DNA from: an uncultured Clostridia bacterium
GTDB taxonomy: Bacteria > Bacillota > Clostridia > TANB77 > CAG-508
Direction of reading: 5' to 3'
Length of the DNA stretch: 64,000 bases
Assembly: GCA_948739805.1 (NCBI GenBank)
Contig: CAPYID010000002.1
Coordinates: 56,710-120,709 of the forward strand
Part shown: positions 34,648 through 44,390 of the stretch, in pieces
Layout: the number at the start of each line of letters is the position of its first letter
How positions within the stretch are numbered: position 1 is the stretch's first letter
Position numbers and translations under genes: made by a program
Notes under the pieces: model-generated
What the model saw: only the letters and a program-made list of their open reading frames with translations
Told to the model about the DNA's origin: nothing
The model's database searches: none

Positions 34648-36411
34648 ATGTTAAAATTACTAAGAAACTTAGGAAAAAAAGAAATTATTTTAGCAATAAT
34701 AAGTTTAATTTTAATTATTGCACAGGTATGGCTAGACTTAAAAATGCCTGATTATATGTCTGAAATTACAGTATTAGTACAAACAGAAGGAAGTGAGATG
34801 TCAGAGATTATAAAAAATGGAGCATTTATGCTTTCATGTGCCCTAGGAAGCCTAATCTCAGCTGTAATAGTAGGATTTTTAGCATCAAATATATCAGCAA
34901 CTTTTTCAATGACAGTCAGAAAAAAGCTATTTGATAAAGTCGGAAACTTAGCAATGCATGAGGTAAAGAGTTTCTCAACAAGTAGTCTAATAACAAGAAC
35001 CACAAATGATATTACTCAAATACAAATGTTAGTTGCAATGGGAATGCAACTTTTGATAAAAGCACCAATTACAGCAATTTGGGCAATAACGAAAATACTA
35101 AACAAAAGTTGGCAATGGAGTGCAATTACAGCAGTAGGTATAGGAGTTTTATTAGGAGTAATAGCAATACTTATGGTAATAGTAATGCCAAGATTTAAAA
35201 AGGTTCAAAAATTAATAGACAAAGTAAATGGAGTAACCCGTGAGAACTTAACAGGAATTCGAGTAGTAAGAGCATTTAATGCAGAAGAATATCAAGAAAA
35301 TAAATTTGAAGATGTAAATGAAAAACTTACGAACATGCAATTATTTAATCAAAAAGCATTCTCAGTTCTTTCACCAGTAATGTATCTAGTAATGTATTTT
35401 TTAACACTTGCAATATATTTTGTAGGAGCATCTTTAATAAAAGATGCATTAATGGCAGATAAAATAGCATTATTTGGAGACATGGTAGTATTCAGCTCAT
35501 ATGCAATGCAAATAATAATATCATTCCTAATGTTAGCAATGATATTTATGATGTTACCACGTGCAGAAGTTTCAGCGGAACGTATTAACGAGGTATTAGA
35601 CACAGAAATAACAATAAAAGATGGAAAAATCGACAAAGACATAAGTGATGAAAGAGGTACAGTAGAGTTTAAAAATGTATCATTCAAATATCCAGATGCA
35701 GATGAATACATGTTAAAAGATATATCATTTAAGGCTAATAAGGGAGAAACAGTAGCATTTATAGGATCTACAGGTAGTGGAAAGTCAACTTTAATAAATC
35801 TTGTACCAAGATTTTATGATGCAACAGAAGGTAAAGTCTTAATAGATGGAGTAGATGTAAAAGACTATAAACAAGAATTTTTACATAATAAATTAGGGTA
35901 TGTGTCACAAAAGGCAGTTATATTTAATGAAACTGTAAAGAACAATGTAGCATATGGAGAAAATGGAAAAGGGGAAGCCACAGAAGAACAAATAAAAAAA
36001 GCAATTGAAGTCGCACAAGGAAAAGATTTTATTGAGAAAATGGAAAATACATATGATACACAAATGTCACAAGGTGGAACTAATGTATCAGGAGGTCAAA
36101 AGCAAAGAATATCAATAGCAAGAGCTATTGCAAGAAATCCAGAAATATATATATTTGATGATAGCTTTTCAGCACTAGATTATAAAACAGACAGTATTTT
36201 AAGAAAAGAACTAAAAAAATATACAGAAGATGCAACAACATTAATTGTAGCACAGAGAATAGGAACAATTATGAATGCTAATAAAATAATAGTTTTAGAT
36301 GATGGAGAGATAGTAGGGCAAGGAACACATAAAGAACTATTACAGAACTGTGAAGTATATAAGCAAATAGCATTATCGCAATTATCAAAGGAGGAATTAG
36401 ACAATGGCTAA
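34648..36411 (+). CDS. Heterodimeric ABC exporter, subunit with degenerate ATPase site
   Basis: 587 residues: six membrane helices (about 1-310), then an ATPase domain. Walker A is GSTGSGKST, the signature NVSGGQKQR. Walker B reads IYIFDDSFSALD, with Asp in place of the catalytic Glu, and the switch His is Gln (IVAQRIGT), both marks of the non-hydrolysing half of BmrCD/LmrCD-like heterodimers. It overlaps the partner gene by 8 bases. Likely multidrug or lipid export. Confidence 0.93.
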   Translation: MLKLLRNLGKKEIILAIISLILIIAQVWLDLKMPDYMSEITVLVQTEGSEMSEIIKNGAFMLSCALGSLISAVIVGFLASNISATFSMTVRKKLFDKVGNLAMHEVKSFSTSSLITRTTNDITQIQMLVAMGMQLLIKAPITAIWAITKILNKSWQWSAITAVGIGVLLGVIAILMVIVMPRFKKVQKLIDKVNGVTRENLTGIRVVRAFNAEEYQENKFEDVNEKLTNMQLFNQKAFSVLSPVMYLVMYFLTLAIYFVGASLIKDALMADKIALFGDMVVFSSYAMQIIISFLMLAMIFMMLPRAEVSAERINEVLDTEITIKDGKIDKDISDERGTVEFKNVSFKYPDADEYMLKDISFKANKGETVAFIGSTGSGKSTLINLVPRFYDATEGKVLIDGVDVKDYKQEFLHNKLGYVSQKAVIFNETVKNNVAYGENGKGEATEEQIKKAIEVAQGKDFIEKMENTYDTQMSQGGTNVSGGQKQRISIARAIARNPEIYIFDDSFSALDYKTDSILRKELKKYTEDATTLIVAQRIGTIMNANKIIVLDDGEIVGQGTHKELLQNCEVYKQIALSQLSKEELDNG

Positions 36412-38449
36412 TGAATTAAAAAATACTCCTAGAAGAAGGGGTCCAATGGGACCAGGAATGGGAGGTGCACCAGCAGAAAAGGCAAAAGACTTTAAAGTAG
36501 CAATGAAAAGACTATTTAGTGAATTAAAAAAATTTAGAATATTAATCATAATAGCACTTTTATTAGCAACATTAGGTGCAATCCTTTCAATAAGTGCACC
36601 AAATAGATTATCAAAACTAACAGACGAAATATCTAAAGGATTAGCAGTAAATAGTGATAATTTAGAAACTCTTGGGCAACAAGTAATCACAAATTTTGAT
36701 ACAGGAAGAATAGAAGAAATTGAAATAGATGGAACCAAGATTTCGGTAGGAGACCAAATTGAATTCTTAAATAAAATGAAAGATATGGGAGAGGATGCTA
36801 CCGTAGAGAAGGTATATGAAAAATTAGATGAAATGCCAGAATCAATTCAAGAGCTAGTAAAACCATTTATGAATATGGAAGAAATAACAAAAATAGCATT
36901 ATTCTTAGCAACTATATATATTGCAAGTGCATTATTCACATTCATACAATCAATTTGTATGACAGATGTTTCAAACAAATTTGCAAAAGTTCTAAGAACT
37001 AGAATTTCTGTAAAAATAAATAGTTTACCACTTAGGTATTTTGATAAACACTCAACAGGAGATATATTATCAAGAGTCACAAACGATGTAGATACAATAG
37101 CACAATCAATGAACCAATCATTAGCAACATTAGTAAGCAGTGTAACACTATTTATAGGGACAATAATAATGATGTTTTACACAAACTGGATAATGGCAAT
37201 AACAGCAATTTTATCAAGTCTATTAGGATTTATATTAATGTTTTTAATATTAGGAAAATCACAGAAATATTTCGTATCAAGACAAGAAGAACTGGGAAAT
37301 TTAAATGGACATATTGAAGAAATATATTCAGGACTAAACGTTGTAAAGGTATATAATGGAAAAAAGGAAGCAGACAGGAAATTTGATGAATACAATCAAA
37401 AAGTATATGAAGCAAATAGAAAAAGTCAATTTTTATCAGGATTAATGCATCCAATAATGGCATTCATAGGAAATTTGGGATATGTTGCAGTATGCATAGT
37501 AGGTGCCCTACTTACAATGAATAATATAATATCATTTGGAGTGATAGTAGCATTCATAACATATGTAAGATTATTCACAAATCCATTAAGTCAAATTGCA
37601 CAGGCAATGACATCATTACAATCCACAGCAGCAGCAAGTGAAAGAGTATTTGAATTTTTAGATGAAAAAGAAATGTCAAATCAAGAAGAAATTACAAAGA
37701 CATTAAAAAAAGAAGAGGTAAAAGGAAAAATAGAATTTGAAAATATTGTGTTCCAATATGATAATAATGACAAGCCGACAATACAAGGATTTAGTGCAGT
37801 TGCAGAACCAGGACAAAAAATAGCAATAGTAGGACCAACAGGAGCAGGAAAAACAACACTAGTAAACCTATTAATGAAATTTTATGATATAGACTCAGGA
37901 AATATAAAGATAGATGGAGTACCAACTACAGAATTAACGAGAGAAAACATACATGATTTATTTACAATGGTATTACAAGACACTTGGTTATTTGAAGGAA
38001 CAATAAAAGAAAACATAATATATAATAGTGAAAATGTAAGTGATGAACAAATAGTAGAAGTATGTAAAACAGTAGGATTACACCATTTCATAAAAACACT
38101 ACCTAAAGGATATGACTCAAAAATAACAGAAGATGATAGTGTATCATCAGGGCAAAGACAATTATTAACAATTGCAAGAGGAATGATACAAAATGCACCA
38201 TTCTTAATATTAGACGAGGCAACTTCAAATGTAGACACAAGGACAGAAGAACTAGTACAAAAAGCAATGGATAAATTAACAGAAGGAAAAACATCATTTA
38301 TAATAGCACATAGACTATCTACAATAAAAAATGCAGATTTAATATTAGTAATAGGCAATGGAAACATAGTGGAGCAAGGAAATCACGAAGAGCTAATAGA
38401 AAAGAATGGAGTATATGCAGAACTATACAATTCACAATTTGAACTATAA
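36404..38449 (+). CDS. Heterodimeric ABC exporter, catalytic subunit
   Basis: 681 residues. The N-terminal tail (RRRGPMGPGMGG) is typical of this partner. Six helices contain an insertion after helix 1 (about residues 80-155). Walker A is GPTGAGKTT, Walker B FLILDEATSNVD with the catalytic Glu, switch His IIAHRLST; the signature is SSGQ rather than SGGQ, which pairs with the degenerate site of the other subunit. GGAGG lies inside the upstream gene. Confidence 0.93.
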   Translation: MANELKNTPRRRGPMGPGMGGAPAEKAKDFKVAMKRLFSELKKFRILIIIALLLATLGAILSISAPNRLSKLTDEISKGLAVNSDNLETLGQQVITNFDTGRIEEIEIDGTKISVGDQIEFLNKMKDMGEDATVEKVYEKLDEMPESIQELVKPFMNMEEITKIALFLATIYIASALFTFIQSICMTDVSNKFAKVLRTRISVKINSLPLRYFDKHSTGDILSRVTNDVDTIAQSMNQSLATLVSSVTLFIGTIIMMFYTNWIMAITAILSSLLGFILMFLILGKSQKYFVSRQEELGNLNGHIEEIYSGLNVVKVYNGKKEADRKFDEYNQKVYEANRKSQFLSGLMHPIMAFIGNLGYVAVCIVGALLTMNNIISFGVIVAFITYVRLFTNPLSQIAQAMTSLQSTAAASERVFEFLDEKEMSNQEEITKTLKKEEVKGKIEFENIVFQYDNNDKPTIQGFSAVAEPGQKIAIVGPTGAGKTTLVNLLMKFYDIDSGNIKIDGVPTTELTRENIHDLFTMVLQDTWLFEGTIKENIIYNSENVSDEQIVEVCKTVGLHHFIKTLPKGYDSKITEDDSVSSGQRQLLTIARGMIQNAPFLILDEATSNVDTRTEELVQKAMDKLTEGKTSFIIAHRLSTIKNADLILVIGNGNIVEQGNHEELIEKNGVYAELYNSQFEL

Positions 38450-38464
38450 TATTACATTTAAATC

Positions 38465-38521
38465 GTAGGGGCACATTTCAATGTGCTCCAATTTTATCAA
38501 CGGACGACCAATGGTCAGTCC
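38465..38521. repeat. Two GTAGGGGC-family hairpins
   Basis: gtaggggcacatttcaatgt followed by gctcc (38465-38489) folds as gggcacat/atgtgctc. ggacgaccaatggtcagtcc (38502-38521) is a second, inverted-type unit. They lie directly after the exporter operon. Confidence 0.7.
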
Positions 38522-38608
38522 TTATTTGAAATTTAAAAATATAAAATCTTGATAAATTTTGTATATTGTGGTAAACTACAAAGGATAGAAAGAAAAAGGA
38601 GAATAAAC

Positions 38609-39922
38609 ATGCAAATATTAGTAATCATAATCTTAATATTATTAAATGCTTTTTTTGCAGCAGCAGAAATAGCATTTATATCATTGAATGATGCAAAAAT
38701 AGATTTACAAGCAAAAGATGGTAACAAAAAAGCAAAAAAAATAAAAGAAATGTTAGTAAATCCAAGCAAGTTTTTAGCAACAATTCAAATAGGTATAACA
38801 CTTGCAGGATTTTTATCAAGTGCATTTGCCTCAGAAACATTTGCGAGTGAATTAGCACCAATATTAAATAAGTGGATACCACAAATAAGTTTATCAGCTT
38901 GGAACAATATTGCGATAATAGTAATTACAATTATATTATCATATTTTACATTAATATTTGGAGAATTAGTACCAAAAAGACTTGCAATGAAAAATAGTGA
39001 AAAAATTGCATTTGCGTCTATTGGAATAATAAAAACAATATCAGTAATTACGTCACCATTTGTAAAATTTTTAACACTGTCTACTAATATAGTTTCAAAA
39101 TTATTTGGAGTATCAGAAGGTGAAGAAGAAACAGTAACAGAAGAAGAAATTAGAATGATGATAGACGTTGGAAAAGAAAAAGGCACGATAGACGAAGAAG
39201 AAAAGAATATGCTTAATAATGTATTTGAATTTAATGACAAAGTAGTATCAGAAATAATGATACCAAGAACAGAAATATTTGCTTTAGATATGAATATGTC
39301 AATTTCAGAGGTAATAGAGGAACTATCAGAAGACTTAAGATACAGTAGAGTTCCAGTATATGATGAGAAAATAGACAAAATAAAAGGAATAGTATATATA
39401 AAAGATATTTTATTATCAACTAAAAATAAAAACACAAAAATAAAAAATCTAATGAAAGAAGTATTTTTTGTATCAGAAACAAAGCCAGTAAATGAATTAT
39501 TTGAGGAACTAAGAAAAAATAGAAAACAAATTGCAATAGTAATAGATGAATATGGAGGAACATCTGGAATTGTAACGATGGAAGATATATTAGAAGAAAT
39601 AGTAGGAGACATATATGATGAATATGACAAAGTAGAAAAATTGGTTGATCAATTAGATGAAAACACATTTGTTTTAAATGGAAAATTAGCAATATACGAA
39701 GTTGAGGACATATTAGGGGTAGACATTGAGGAAGGAGATTATGATACACTTTCAGGATATTTAGTAGAAGAACTAGGAAGAATTCCAACCGAAAAAGATA
39801 AAGGAGTAGTAATAGAAACAGAAAAGGTAGCATATAAAATTGAGAATGTAAAAGATAGGCATATTTCAAAAGTAAAAGCCTGCAAAATTGAGCAAATAGA
39901 GGATAATGAAGAAGAAAAATAA
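38609..39922 (+). CDS. CNNM/CorC-HlyC family membrane protein (DUF21, two CBS domains)
   Basis: 437 residues. The N-terminal DUF21 domain has about four helices (AFFAAAEIAFISLNDAKI, SYFTLIFGELVPKRLAM), two CBS domains follow (EIMIPRTEIFALDMNMS... and VIDEYGGTSGIVTMEDILEEIVGDIYDE), and the C-terminal CorC_HlyC domain ends with LSGYLVEELGRIP. Such proteins act in Mg2+ transport or efflux. ATG 38609 is set by AAAGGAG. Confidence 0.92.
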   Translation: MQILVIIILILLNAFFAAAEIAFISLNDAKIDLQAKDGNKKAKKIKEMLVNPSKFLATIQIGITLAGFLSSAFASETFASELAPILNKWIPQISLSAWNNIAIIVITIILSYFTLIFGELVPKRLAMKNSEKIAFASIGIIKTISVITSPFVKFLTLSTNIVSKLFGVSEGEEETVTEEEIRMMIDVGKEKGTIDEEEKNMLNNVFEFNDKVVSEIMIPRTEIFALDMNMSISEVIEELSEDLRYSRVPVYDEKIDKIKGIVYIKDILLSTKNKNTKIKNLMKEVFFVSETKPVNELFEELRKNRKQIAIVIDEYGGTSGIVTMEDILEEIVGDIYDEYDKVEKLVDQLDENTFVLNGKLAIYEVEDILGVDIEEGDYDTLSGYLVEELGRIPTEKDKGVVIETEKVAYKIENVKDRHISKVKACKIEQIEDNEEEK

Positions 39923-39932
39923 GAGGTAAAAA

Positions 39933-41453
39933 ATGGGGAATATATTGAAATTAATATTTAGTAGAATTGGAATTATTGCAATATGTATATTAGTACAAAT
40001 AGTTTGGTTATTCTTAATAGTTGCAAACTTTAGAGGTTATATTCCTTTAAATGTAATTTTAACTATTTTAAGTATACTAATAGTTTTAACAATAATAAAA
40101 AACGAAAGACATTTAGACAATAAGTTGCCATGGATTATATTAATAATATTAGTACCATTTTTTGGAGGATTACTATATGTATTTGTTGGTGCAAACTTAT
40201 ATTCAACACCAATGTTGAAAAAAATAAATGAAAAAGGAAAAAAGGCAAAAGAATATTTAATACAAGATTCAAAAATAATTAATGAAATACGAGAAAAAGA
40301 TCTAAATATATATGGACAGGTTCAATACATGTCAGATTATGTAGGATATCCAATATATAATAATACAGCTATAAAATACTTCCCAATAGGGGAAGAGACT
40401 TATAAAGTAATGATAGAAGAATTAAAAAAAGCAAAAAAATTTATATTTCTAGAATACTTTATAATAGGAGAAGGCAAAATGTGGCAAGGGATATTGGAAA
40501 TACTGGAACAAAAAGTAAGAGAGGGTGTAGACGTTAGAGTAATATATGATGATGTAGGAAGTATAAGTTCTTTGCCAAATAAGTATGACAGATTCTTAGA
40601 ATCAAAAGGAATAAAATGTGTAGTATTCAATAAATTAAAACCTGTTATAGCAGTTATTATGAACAATAGAGACCATAGAAAGATAATGGTAATAGATGGA
40701 AATGTTTCATTCAGTGGAGGAATTAATATTGCAGATGAATATATTAACAAAAAGGAGAGATATGGACATTGGAAAGATAATGGGATAATGATAAAAGGAG
40801 AAGCGACATGGAATTTTACAGTTATGTTCTTAAAAATATGGAATGCATATAGAGAAGAAGATGAAACATTTGAAAAATTTAGACCAACAATAAAAGATGT
40901 AAAAGGAGATGGATATATATTACCATATGGGGAAAATCCATTAGATGATGAAATAGTTGGAGAAAACATATACTTAAACATTATAAATCAAGCAAAAAGG
41001 TATGTATATATATTCACACCATATTTAATTATAGATAGTGAAATGATATCAGCAATAACATTAGCAAGAAAGAGAGGTGTAGATGTAAGAATTGTAACAC
41101 CAGGCATTCCAGACAAGAAAATAGTATTCACATTAACACGTTCATACTATAAAATGTTAAAAAAGGATGGGGTAAAAATATATGAATATACACCAGGATT
41201 CTTACATTCAAAAGTATTTGTATGTGATGACGATATAGCCACAGTAGGAACTCTTAATTTAGACTATAGAAGTTTATATTTGCACTTTGAGTGTGGTATA
41301 TATATTTATGAATCAGAAGTAATACAAGATATAAAAAAGGATGCACTAGAAACAATGGAAAAAAGTCATTTAATTTCAGAAAAAGAATGTAATTTTGGAT
41401 TTATAAAATCCATATTTCAAGCAGTACTAAAAATTGTGGCACCACTAATGTAA
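39933..41453 (+). CDS. cls: Cardiolipin synthase
   Basis: A 506-residue phospholipase-D-type enzyme that joins two phosphatidylglycerols into cardiolipin. Two N-terminal membrane helices are followed by two HKD motifs: HRKIMVIDGNVSFSGGINIADEY and HSKVFVCDDDIATVGTLNLDYRS. It starts 10 bp after the CNNM gene. The stop codon is the first three bases of a dispersed 50-bp repeat (41451-41500). Confidence 0.94.
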   Translation: MGNILKLIFSRIGIIAICILVQIVWLFLIVANFRGYIPLNVILTILSILIVLTIIKNERHLDNKLPWIILIILVPFFGGLLYVFVGANLYSTPMLKKINEKGKKAKEYLIQDSKIINEIREKDLNIYGQVQYMSDYVGYPIYNNTAIKYFPIGEETYKVMIEELKKAKKFIFLEYFIIGEGKMWQGILEILEQKVREGVDVRVIYDDVGSISSLPNKYDRFLESKGIKCVVFNKLKPVIAVIMNNRDHRKIMVIDGNVSFSGGINIADEYINKKERYGHWKDNGIMIKGEATWNFTVMFLKIWNAYREEDETFEKFRPTIKDVKGDGYILPYGENPLDDEIVGENIYLNIINQAKRYVYIFTPYLIIDSEMISAITLARKRGVDVRIVTPGIPDKKIVFTLTRSYYKMLKKDGVKIYEYTPGFLHSKVFVCDDDIATVGTLNLDYRSLYLHFECGIYIYESEVIQDIKKDALETMEKSHLISEKECNFGFIKSIFQAVLKIVAPLM

Positions 41454-41503
41454 ATACTGCTCTTGTCTTTGTAATATTTCTGTAATATGATTAAATTACC
41501 CTG
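41451..41503. repeat. Dispersed repeat with inverted copy at the window end
   Basis: Bases 41451-41500 match the reverse complement of 63946-63996 with a single-base indel and no other change. The inner part (taatatttctgtaatatgat) also occurs in the palindrome at 23526-23570. Confidence 0.85.
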
Positions 41504-41521
41504 TCTCCATTTTTTAGATAG

Positions 41522-41550
41522 TTGAAAAAATAAAACAATTATGATAAAAT
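41522..41550 (+). promoter_or_regulatory. miaB promoter
   Basis: TTGAAA (41522-41527), 17 bp, TAAAAT (41545-41550). The implied transcription start (near 41557) excludes the in-frame ATG at 41541 and supports the GTG at 41586. Confidence 0.65.
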
Positions 41551-41585
41551 ACAATACATGTATATTAGGAGGAAGGAAATACAAA

Positions 41586-42989
41586 GTGAAAATAGATGAA
41601 GAAATAGAATATCAAAAAGAATTTATAAATAAAATAAAAAAATTAAATGAAGGTAAAAAATTAACCTATAATATCCTTACAATGGGATGTCAATTAAATG
41701 AAAATGACTCTGAAAAACTATGTGGAATGATAGAAGAGATGGGATATACTAGAATAGAAGAATCAAAACAATCAGACTTAGCTGTTTTGAATACATGTTG
41801 TGTAAGAGAAAATGCAGAAGATAGATTATTTGGAAAATTAGGAGAACTAAAAAAATTAAAAGAAGAAAGAGGAACAATAATAGCAATAGGCGGATGTATG
41901 ATGCAAGAAAGTCATATTCAAGAAAAACTGCGAAGGAGTTATCCATATTTTGACATTATATTTGGAACACACACATTACATAGATTTCCAGAAGACTTAT
42001 ATAATGCAATAAAGGAGAAAAAAAGGATAGAAGATATTATAGACATAGATGGAGAAGTATATGAAAACATTCCAATAAAAAGAAATGATAAATTAAAAGC
42101 ATCTGTTACAATAATGTATGGATGCAATAATTTTTGCAGTTATTGTATAGTACCATATGTTAGAGGAAGAGAAAGAAGTAGAAAGCCAGAAAATATTATA
42201 AAAGAGATTAAAGACTTGGCAAACACTGGTTATAAAGAGATAACATTATTAGGGCAAAATGTAAACTCGTATAATGGCGGTGAAAACTATAATTTTGCCA
42301 ACTTATTAAAAGATGTAAATAAAATAGAAGGGATAGAAAGAATAAGATTTGTATCACCACATCCAAAAGACTTTACAGAAGATGTAATAAAAGCAATTAA
42401 GGAATGTGATAAAGTTTGTAAGATTATACATTTGCCATTACAATCAGGAAGTACAAAAGTTTTAAAAGAAATGAATAGAAAATATACAAAAGAGCAATAT
42501 TTAGAATTAGCACAAAAAATAAAAAAAGAAATACCAGATGTAGTATTTTCAACAGACATAATAGTTGGATTTCCAGGAGAAACAGAACAAGACTTTGAAG
42601 ATACATTAGATGTAGTAAGAAAAATAAACTATGAACAAGTATATATGTTTATATATTCAAGAAGAGTTGGGACACCAGGAGATAAGATGGAAAATCAAGT
42701 TCCAGAAGAAATAAAACATAAGAGATTTAATAGACTAAAAGCATTAGTAGAAGAGCAAACAGAAAATAATAGTGAAAAATATGTTGGGACAAAGCAAAAA
42801 ATTTTAGTAGAAGGAATAAGTAAGAGCAATGATGAAATGCTAACAGGAAGAACAGAAACAAATAAGGTAGTAGTATTTGATGGAGAAAGGAATTTAATAG
42901 GAAAAGTAATTGAAGTTCAAATTGTAAGAAATGCAATATGGTATTTACAAGGAGAGGTAAACACACATAATTTATTAAAAATAGAATAA
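41586..42989 (+). CDS. miaB: tRNA-2-methylthio-N6-dimethylallyladenosine synthase MiaB
   Basis: A radical-SAM methylthiotransferase modifying A37 of UNN-decoding tRNAs. It has the N-terminal UPF0004 domain with three cluster Cys (MGCQLNENDSEKL, NTCCVRENAED, GGCMMQE), the radical-SAM motif CNNFCSYCIVPYVRGRERS, GQNVNSYNGG and a C-terminal TRAM domain. 467 residues from GTG 41586. The modification matters for reading-frame maintenance, of interest given the frameshifts in this window. AGGAGG lies about 13 bases upstream of the start. Confidence 0.94.
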   Translation: MKIDEEIEYQKEFINKIKKLNEGKKLTYNILTMGCQLNENDSEKLCGMIEEMGYTRIEESKQSDLAVLNTCCVRENAEDRLFGKLGELKKLKEERGTIIAIGGCMMQESHIQEKLRRSYPYFDIIFGTHTLHRFPEDLYNAIKEKKRIEDIIDIDGEVYENIPIKRNDKLKASVTIMYGCNNFCSYCIVPYVRGRERSRKPENIIKEIKDLANTGYKEITLLGQNVNSYNGGENYNFANLLKDVNKIEGIERIRFVSPHPKDFTEDVIKAIKECDKVCKIIHLPLQSGSTKVLKEMNRKYTKEQYLELAQKIKKEIPDVVFSTDIIVGFPGETEQDFEDTLDVVRKINYEQVYMFIYSRRVGTPGDKMENQVPEEIKHKRFNRLKALVEEQTENNSEKYVGTKQKILVEGISKSNDEMLTGRTETNKVVVFDGERNLIGKVIEVQIVRNAIWYLQGEVNTHNLLKIE

Positions 42990-43052
42990 TTTAAAACAAT
43001 TTATAATATATGTAATATTATAAGTCATAAATAAGGAGGAATGATTATAATC

Positions 43053-44312
43053 ATGGAGGAAATAATAGGAATAATCATGGCAGCAGGAAAAGGAACAAGA
43101 ATGAAAACGGAAAAAGCTAAATGTGTACATAAAATATATGGAAAAGAAATGGTAAAAAGAGTTGTAGATACAGCAAAAGAAGCAGGAATAAATAATATTA
43201 TAACTGTAGTTGGGCATAAAAGAGAGCAAGTAAAAGAAGTTTTAAAAGATACCGTTAAATATGCATATCAAGAAGACCTTTTAGGCACAGGAGATACAGT
43301 AAAGCAAGCACTTCCACTTTTAAAAGGAAAAAAGGGGAAGGTAGTAGTTTTATCAGGAGATGTTCCTATTATAAGACCATCAACACTAAGAAATTTAATC
43401 AAGAAAAGTATAAAAGATAAAGAATATGCAACAGTTTTAACTGCAATTTATGAAAATCCGACAGGTTATGGAAGAATAATTAGAGATATTGGTGGAAATG
43501 TAAAATCTATAGTTGAAGAAAAAGATGCAAATGAAGAAGAGAAATTAATAAATGAAATAGGTGCAGGAGTTTATTGTTTTGACATTGAAGAATTATCTTT
43601 AGCTTTAGATAAAATAGACAATAATAATGCACAAGGGGAATATTATTTAACAGATGTTATAAAGATAATGAATGAAAAAGGCTTAAAAACAGGTGCTGTT
43701 ATTATAGATGATAATACAGAAATATTAGGTGTAAATGATAGAGTTCAATTAGAATTAGTAACACAAATTCTAAAACTAAGAATAAATACAGAACTAATGG
43801 AACAAGGAATAACAATAGAAGACATGAATTCTACATATATCTATGATGATGTACAAATAGGAACAGACACAGTAATACATCCTAACACTACAATAAAATC
43901 AGGAGTAAAGATTGGTAAAAACTGTGAAATAGGACCAAATGCTTATATAAGAGAAAACTGTAAGATTGCAGATAATGTAAAAGTAGGAAGTTTTGTAGAA
44001 ATAAAGAAAACTATTATAGGAGAAGGAACAAAAGTGCCACACTTAAGTTATATGGGAGACTGTGAAATTGGAGAAAATACAAATATAGGTTGTGGAACAA
44101 TTACATGTAATTATGATATACACAAAAATAAGAACAAAACAATAATTGGAGACAATGCCTTCATTGGCTCAAATGTAAACTTTGTTGCACCAGTAAATGT
44201 AGGAAATGATGTTTTAGTAGCAGCAGGCTCTACAATAACAGAGGATGTACCAGATGGTACTTTAGCAATAGCAAGAGAAAGGCAAATAAACAAAGAAGAC
44301 TGGAATAAATAA
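43053..44312 (+). CDS. glmU: Bifunctional GlmU: GlcNAc-1-phosphate uridyltransferase / GlcN-1-phosphate acetyltransferase
   Basis: It makes UDP-GlcNAc for peptidoglycan. The N-terminal nucleotidyltransferase has GIIMAAGKGTRMKT, and the C-terminal left-handed beta-helix has repeated hexapeptides (GTDTVIHPNTTIKSGVKIGKNCEIGPNAYI) and the acetyltransferase segment HLSYMGDCEIGENTNIGCGTITCNYD. About 419 residues, some 35 shorter than typical GlmU at the C-terminus. ATG 43053 is preferred; 43041 sits too close to AAGGAGG. A terminator follows the stop. Confidence 0.93.
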   Translation: MEEIIGIIMAAGKGTRMKTEKAKCVHKIYGKEMVKRVVDTAKEAGINNIITVVGHKREQVKEVLKDTVKYAYQEDLLGTGDTVKQALPLLKGKKGKVVVLSGDVPIIRPSTLRNLIKKSIKDKEYATVLTAIYENPTGYGRIIRDIGGNVKSIVEEKDANEEEKLINEIGAGVYCFDIEELSLALDKIDNNNAQGEYYLTDVIKIMNEKGLKTGAVIIDDNTEILGVNDRVQLELVTQILKLRINTELMEQGITIEDMNSTYIYDDVQIGTDTVIHPNTTIKSGVKIGKNCEIGPNAYIRENCKIADNVKVGSFVEIKKTIIGEGTKVPHLSYMGDCEIGENTNIGCGTITCNYDIHKNKNKTIIGDNAFIGSNVNFVAPVNVGNDVLVAAGSTITEDVPDGTLAIARERQINKEDWNK

Positions 44313-44337
44313 ATATCCCCCACTGGGGGATATTTAT
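44311..44337 (+). terminator. Terminator after glmU
   Basis: aaatatccccc (44311-44321) pairs with gggggatattt (44325-44335) around ACT. It overlaps the last bases of the glmU stop codon. Confidence 0.8.
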
Positions 44338-44390
44338 TGTTCTTAAATCCAATATCAAACAATATAATATATAAACAAGGAGAAAAGATT